18,695 bases of DNA, taken from the NCBI GenBank assembly GCA_020024115.1, contig JAHHUF010000027.1, positions 1 to 18,695 on the forward strand, read 5' to 3'. The notes beneath the pieces are model-generated. The model saw only the letters and a list, made by a program, of their open reading frames with translations. It made no database searches and was not told the origin of the DNA. How positions within the stretch are numbered: position 1 is the stretch's first letter; each line of letters opens with the position of its first letter. This DNA comes from Anaerofilum sp. GTDB taxonomy: Bacteria > Bacillota > Clostridia > Oscillospirales > Ruminococcaceae. Position numbers and translations under genes: made by a program. This document shows positions 14,977 through 18,695 of this stretch, one piece after another.

Positions 14977-15876
14977 ATGAAGATTCTGATTACAGGGGCA
15001 AACGGACAACTGGGAAATGAACTGAAAAAACAGCTTTCTAGTGGATGCAGTGAGATTGGAACCATTCCACAGCAGTTGAAAGAAGCACAGGTGATTTATA
15101 CCGATGTGGAAGAATTGGATATTACCAATCAAGCACAGGTGATGGCTTTTGTGAAGGAACAGCAGCCTGACATTATCATTAGTTCCGCAGCGTTTACCAA
15201 TGTAGACGGCTGCGAAACCAATACCGATGCAGCATTTTGTGTCAATGCACTGGGCCCACGCAATCTGGCAATGGCAGCCGAAGCGGTGGGCGCAAAGCTG
15301 ATTCATGTTTCCACTGACTATGTTTTTAGTGGTGTTGAAAATGGCGGAGTGCCATTGGATGAAACAAATTTGCCTGCACCTGTCAGTGCTTATGGAAAAA
15401 CAAAGCTGTTGGGTGAACAATATGCAGCCCAATTTTGCAGCAAAACTTTTATTGTTCGGACTGCATGGCTGTATAGCTATACAGGCAAAAACTTTGTTTT
15501 TACAATGGTGAATGCAGGCAAAAAATTTGGCAAGCTGACTGTTGTAAATGACCAGCTTGGCAACCCCACCAATGCAGTAGATTTGGCACATCATTTGCTG
15601 AAATTGGCAGTGACAGAAGAATATGGCATTTATCACTGCACAGGAGAAGGTGTTTGCAGCTGGTATGACTTTGCAGCAGAAATTATCCGCCTGTCTGGTG
15701 TAGGGGCAGAGGTTTTGCCCTGCACCAGTGCAGAGTATGCTCAAAAAAATCCGGCAGCAGCCAACAGACCTGCATGGAGTGCTTTGGAAAACAGAATGTT
15801 GCGCTGCACCGTTGGCAATGAAATGCGAAACTGGAAAGATGCATTGAAAACATTTTTTGAACATTACCAACCATAA
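14977..15876 (+). CDS. rmlD: dTDP-4-dehydrorhamnose reductase
   Basis: 299-residue NAD(P)H-dependent short-chain reductase for the last step to dTDP-L-rhamnose. The N-terminal Rossmann motif is GANGQLG at 7-13. STDYVFSG near residue 111 and the catalytic YGKTK (Tyr and Lys near 138-142) mark the extended SDR active site. NDQLGNPTNAVDLA around 190-203 is typical of RmlD. GAGGTGTG 5 bases before the ATG is a moderate ribosome binding site. It sits between rmlA and rmlB; the epimerase RmlC needed to make its substrate is not encoded in this window. Confidence 0.96.
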   Translation: MKILITGANGQLGNELKKQLSSGCSEIGTIPQQLKEAQVIYTDVEELDITNQAQVMAFVKEQQPDIIISSAAFTNVDGCETNTDAAFCVNALGPRNLAMAAEAVGAKLIHVSTDYVFSGVENGGVPLDETNLPAPVSAYGKTKLLGEQYAAQFCSKTFIVRTAWLYSYTGKNFVFTMVNAGKKFGKLTVVNDQLGNPTNAVDLAHHLLKLAVTEEYGIYHCTGEGVCSWYDFAAEIIRLSGVGAEVLPCTSAEYAQKNPAAANRPAWSALENRMLRCTVGNEMRNWKDALKTFFEHYQP

Positions 15877-15892
15877 TATGGGAGAAATAAAT

Positions 15893-16951
15893 ATGAAAAC
15901 TTATTTGATTACCGGTTGTGCCGGATTTATTGGCTCTAATTTTGTGTATTATATGCTGAACAAGTACAAAGAAATCCGTTTGGTAAACTTGGATAAATTG
16001 ACCTATGCAGGCAATCTGGAAAATTTGAAAGGTGTTGAGGGCGACCCTCGTCACATTTTTGTACAGGGTGATATTTGCGATAAAGAATTGGTGAGCAAGC
16101 TGTTCCAAGAGTATGATTTTGATTATGTCATCAACTTTGCGGCAGAAAGCCATGTAGACCGCTCCATCTCTAATCCCGAAATTTTTGTGCAGACCAATGT
16201 AATGGGTACTGTGAACCTGCTGCAATGTGCAAAAAATGCCTGGTATGACAATGGTAGTTGGGCAGAGGGCAAAAAGTTTGTGCAGGTGTCCACTGACGAA
16301 GTATACGGCAGCTTGGGCGATGAAGGCTACTTTATGGAAACTACTCCTTTGTGCCCACACAGCCCCTATTCTTCCAGTAAGGCAAGTGCAGATATGTTTG
16401 TTATGGCATTCCATGATACTTACGGGATGCCTGTCAACATCACTCGCTGCTCCAACAACTATGGCCCTTATCAGTTCCCCGAAAAACTGATTCCTTTGAT
16501 GATTAACAACATCAAAAATCACAAAAAACTGCCTGTTTATGGCGATGGTATGAATGTCCGTGATTGGCTGTATGTAGAAGACCACTGTAAGGCAATTGAT
16601 ATGGTAGCCGAAAATGGCAGAGATGGCGAAGTATATAATGTTGGTGGACACAACGAGCGTCCTAACATTTTCATTGTAAAAACCATCATTGCACAGCTGC
16701 ATGACCGCCTGAAAGATGAGGGCATCAGCGAAGAATTGATTGAGTATGTGGCTGACCGTTTGGGACATGACCGCCGCTATGGCATTGACCCAACCAAAAT
16801 TAAAGATGAGCTGGGCTGGTATCCTGAGACTGCCTTTGAAGTTGGTATTGTGAAAACCATTGATTGGTATTTGGCAAATCAAGAGTGGATGAGCCATGTT
16901 ACCAGCGGAGATTATCTGAAATACTACGAAGATATGTATAAAAATAAATAA
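15893..16951 (+). CDS. rmlB: dTDP-glucose 4,6-dehydratase
   Basis: 352-residue NAD-dependent extended SDR enzyme that turns dTDP-glucose into dTDP-4-keto-6-deoxyglucose. GCAGFIGSN (8-16) binds NAD; FAAESHVDRSI, then STDEVYGSLG and PYSSSKASAD provide the active-site Thr/Asp/Glu and the Tyr-x-x-x-Lys pair. NNYGPYQFPEKLIP and GDGMNVRDWLYVEDHC are the usual RmlB substrate-binding segments. The ATG at 15893 follows GGGAGAAATAAAT; an in-frame ATG 36 bases upstream overlaps rmlD and is rejected. Last gene of the rml operon, closed by a terminator. Confidence 0.97.
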   Translation: MKTYLITGCAGFIGSNFVYYMLNKYKEIRLVNLDKLTYAGNLENLKGVEGDPRHIFVQGDICDKELVSKLFQEYDFDYVINFAAESHVDRSISNPEIFVQTNVMGTVNLLQCAKNAWYDNGSWAEGKKFVQVSTDEVYGSLGDEGYFMETTPLCPHSPYSSSKASADMFVMAFHDTYGMPVNITRCSNNYGPYQFPEKLIPLMINNIKNHKKLPVYGDGMNVRDWLYVEDHCKAIDMVAENGRDGEVYNVGGHNERPNIFIVKTIIAQLHDRLKDEGISEELIEYVADRLGHDRRYGIDPTKIKDELGWYPETAFEVGIVKTIDWYLANQEWMSHVTSGDYLKYYEDMYKNK

Positions 16952-16964
16952 ATTTTGTTTTTTC

Positions 16965-17004
16965 AAAAGCCGCCCCTTGCTTCATTGCTTGGGGCGGTTT
17001 TATT
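16965..17004 (+). terminator. Terminator of the rml operon
   Basis: CCGCCCC (16970-16976) pairs with GGGGCGG (16991-16997), with flanking A and T runs adding pairs around one bulged G, and the 3' arm runs into TTTTATT. It begins about 14 bases after the rmlB stop. Confidence 0.85.
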
Positions 17005-17083
17005 ATGCTTGCAAAAATTGCTGAAGTTTTACACATTAGAAAAGGAATTTTCACAAACAAAGGCATAAATTAAGAGTAAATTT

Positions 17084-17112
17084 TTGCTTTTGATGCAAAG
17101 ATGTGATATAAT
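17084..17112 (+). promoter_or_regulatory. Promoter of the membrane-anchored protein gene
   Basis: TTGCTT (17084-17089), 17-base spacer and a consensus TATAAT (17107-17112) with an extended TG. The leader would be about 65 bases. It makes the downstream gene a separate unit from rml. Confidence 0.65.
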
Positions 17113-17183
17113 ACCCTCGTATTGTTTTTTATCCATAAAACAAAGCGGCAAAAGCCGCAAACCATATAAAAGGAGAGAAATCT

Positions 17184-18095
17184 ATGGCGCACAATTTCCG
17201 CACAAAAGAGGAAACTGCCCGTCACAACCGCAGACTTCGTCGGCAAGTTTTGGGAGCAGTGCTGACTGTGCTTATGGTAGTGGGATTGTTTACGGTTGTT
17301 ACAAGCAGTGTGAAAAGTATTGCAGGGCTGTTTGATAACAGCAAACAAAAAGCAGAGTTTGAAAAGCGTTTGAATAACTTGGTTATGCTTGACCCGCTTC
17401 CGTTTGGAACATTGGAGCAAGCTGACCCCATTGTGCTGAAGACAGCAGCTTTGTGGGGAAGTCTTTCTGTTGCACAAGAAAACCATACTTTGGAGTTGTA
17501 CGACCGTGACCCTGATGACATGAGTTTGTATCTGCCCGCAGTTGATGTGGATGCAGCGGCAGCATCGTTGTATGGCCCAGATTATAAAATTCAGCATGGA
17601 ACATTGCAGGACGATAACATTGTATTTTTGTATGATGAAGTCCGCAAGGCTTACAAAATCCCGCCAACCAGTCAAGGCGGTTTGTACTATCCCAAAGTGG
17701 AAACGCTGAAAAAACACAAGGGTATTTTGCGTGTAACGGTTGGATATATTTCCAATTACAGCACCGATGAATTTGGATTGCCAACTGTAAGTGACCCTGA
17801 GAAATATATGGATTATCTGTTTAAAAAGCAAGACGGAAAATGGTATTTGGCAGCCATCCAAGAGAGTGAAACCAAAGTGGAAAAACCGGCATCAACTCCA
17901 CAGCCATTGCAGGATTTTGCAAATAATGATACAGAAAATCCACAACAAATTTTGGAACAACAAACAACTGACAGTGGAAGTCAAAAACCGGTTGACCCTG
18001 AAACTTCACAAAATCAGGTGTTGAATGAAGTGCCAAATCAAACCTCTGATACAGTACAATCTATTGTAGAATCTGTTGCAAATTCAGATTCATAA
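17184..18095 (+). CDS. Membrane-anchored protein of unknown function
   Basis: 303 residues; I do not recognise the family. The N-terminus is hydrophilic and strongly basic (RHNRRLRRQ), followed by one membrane segment at about 22-41 (LGAVLTVLMVVGLFTVV), so by the positive-inside rule the rest would lie outside the cell. Residues about 55-230 look like a folded domain with many aromatic and acidic residues, including a DGKWYLAAIQ stretch like the end strand of NTF2-like or lipocalin-like domains, which is only a resemblance. Residues about 235-303 are a low-complexity tail rich in Gln, Pro, Ser, Thr, Asn and acidic residues, likely disordered. AAAGGAGAG precedes the ATG. It has its own promoter and terminator. 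A role at the cell envelope is inferred from topology and from the nearby surface-sugar genes. Confidence 0.85.
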   Translation: MAHNFRTKEETARHNRRLRRQVLGAVLTVLMVVGLFTVVTSSVKSIAGLFDNSKQKAEFEKRLNNLVMLDPLPFGTLEQADPIVLKTAALWGSLSVAQENHTLELYDRDPDDMSLYLPAVDVDAAAASLYGPDYKIQHGTLQDDNIVFLYDEVRKAYKIPPTSQGGLYYPKVETLKKHKGILRVTVGYISNYSTDEFGLPTVSDPEKYMDYLFKKQDGKWYLAAIQESETKVEKPASTPQPLQDFANNDTENPQQILEQQTTDSGSQKPVDPETSQNQVLNEVPNQTSDTVQSIVESVANSDS

Positions 18096-18099
18096 AATA

Positions 18100-18135
18100 A
18101 GACCTCCAATCGTTTCTATGGTTGGAGGTCTCTTT
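18100..18135. terminator. Bidirectional terminator between the unknown gene and the MATE gene
   Basis: AGACCTCCAATC (18100-18111) pairs with GGTTGGAGGTCT (18120-18131) with one T:G pair and an 8-base loop, then CTTTTG on the plus side. A-rich sequence on the left gives a T-run for the convergent gene. Confidence 0.8.
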
Positions 18136-18144
18136 TGTGAAAAA

Positions 18145-18695
18145 TCAATCTCGTGTTACATTGCGAATCCATTTTCCGCTTAAAATGCGGGGAATAGCAA
18201 TAAAAACTTTTGCAATATTATCTGAACGCATTGCAAAAAATACCACGGGGGCAGACCAATGAAATACAAATGCGCCCAAAAGCCCCAAAGGTACCGCCAA
18301 CCCCCACAAAAAGCCGCAATCTAAAATAAAGTTTGTGTTTACATCACCTCCGCCACGCAAAATACCAACGATGCAAACACAGGCCAAGCCCATAATAGGC
18401 TCCATCAATGCAAGAATTGTCAGCAAAGAATAGGCAGTGTTTTGAGTTTCGACTGTAATGTCATACAATGACAAAATCGGAATCCGCAGTATGAGCAAAA
18501 GAAGCCCTGCACAAATGCTGAGAACTTCGCCCACTACCAAAAGACTGTTTGCAATTTGCTGTGCTTCCTGCTTGCTTTTTCCGCTGCCAATGGCTTTTCC
18601 ACACAAAACCGCAGCAGCGTTTGCAATGCCAAATGTGAAAACACTGCAAAGCTGAAGCATCACATTGGCAATGCTGGCAGCAGCTGTAAAGCTGG
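18145..18695 (-). CDS. MATE family efflux transporter, N-terminus cut by window edge
   Basis: The last 182 or so residues of a multidrug/toxin extrusion (MATE) protein, a Na+- or H+-coupled exporter with 12 membrane segments. The visible part reads from TAASIAN, typical of the start of TM7, through FGIANAAAVLCGKAIGSG, the conserved Gly-rich segment of the second bundle. Further segments follow, including EPIMGLACVCIVGILRGGGD, and a short basic tail ending RNVTRD. The frame is open to the right edge, so the start is outside; a GTG/ATG near 18660 is internal. Substrate is not predictable. It converges on the unknown membrane-anchored gene. Confidence 0.9.
   Translation of the reverse strand, partial: SFTAAASIANVMLQLCSVFTFGIANAAAVLCGKAIGSGKSKQEAQQIANSLLVVGEVLSICAGLLLLILRIPILSLYDITVETQNTAYSLLTILALMEPIMGLACVCIVGILRGGGDVNTNFILDCGFLWGLAVPLGLLGAFVFHWSAPVVFFAMRSDNIAKVFIAIPRILSGKWIRNVTRD

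Noticed and set aside
15683..16966. 427-codon open frame on the minus strand across rmlD/rmlB
   Set aside because: It is antisense to two unmistakable enzymes, its His/Phe/Ile/Cys-rich product resembles nothing known, and it is explained by rarity of TTA/CTA/TCA codons in the sense genes.
1..18695. CRISPR array, tRNA/rRNA gene, prophage, insertion sequence or toxin-antitoxin pair
   Set aside because: Both strands were read for regular spaced repeats, cloverleaf-like sequence, transposase motifs and paired small genes, and none was found.

Overview
The window looks like a chromosomal segment from a moderately AT-rich Gram-positive bacterium, most likely a gut-type clostridium (Clostridia, Ruminococcaceae/Oscillospiraceae-like). 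This is inferred from strong AGGAGG-type ribosome binding sites, a lipoprotein signal on the ABC-transporter binding protein, a YitT/DUF2179 protein, a short Firmicutes-type MraY homologue, rubrerythrin, and leucine codons dominated by TTG/CTG. I see no rRNA, tRNA, CRISPR array, prophage or insertion sequence. The genes are mostly housekeeping, transport and cell-envelope genes.

Layout. (1) 1-1312, minus: DEAD-box RNA helicase of the RhlE/CshA type, cut by the left edge. (2) 1619-4006, plus: YitT-family membrane protein, then a sodium:neurotransmitter-symporter family transporter ending in a terminator. (3) 4290-8108, plus: a tightly coupled potABCD-like ABC importer operon with start/stop overlaps at the junctions, closed by a strong terminator shared with the convergent next gene. 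(4) 8160-9915, minus: a divergent MraY-like phospho-sugar transferase and rubrerythrin, each with its own signals. (5) 10071-12859, plus: rpsO-pnp (ribosomal protein S15 and polynucleotide phosphorylase) with a structured rpsO leader, an intergenic terminator and a long hairpin just before pnp. (6) 12860-13167: a gene-free stretch with small inverted repeats. (7) 13168-16951, plus: family 2 glycosyltransferase, then rmlA-rmlD-rmlB for dTDP-rhamnose precursors; rmlC is not present in the window. (8) 17184-18095, plus: a membrane-anchored conserved-looking protein of unknown function. (9) 18145-18695, minus: MATE-family efflux protein, cut by the right edge.

How the parts fit. The glycosyltransferase and rml genes form a cell-surface rhamnose unit. 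The MraY-like enzyme may also act on an undecaprenyl-phosphate carrier, but it is a separate transcription unit with altered motifs. The rpsO-pnp and helicase genes serve translation and RNA turnover. The most notable observation is that the PotD-like binding protein lacks most residues that hold polyamines in E. coli PotD, so the 'spermidine/putrescine' label suggested by the operon is doubtful. The regulatory RNA structures around rpsO and pnp and a perfect palindrome overlapping the predicted rubrerythrin promoter are the best non-coding leads. I did not find a clearly new multi-gene system.
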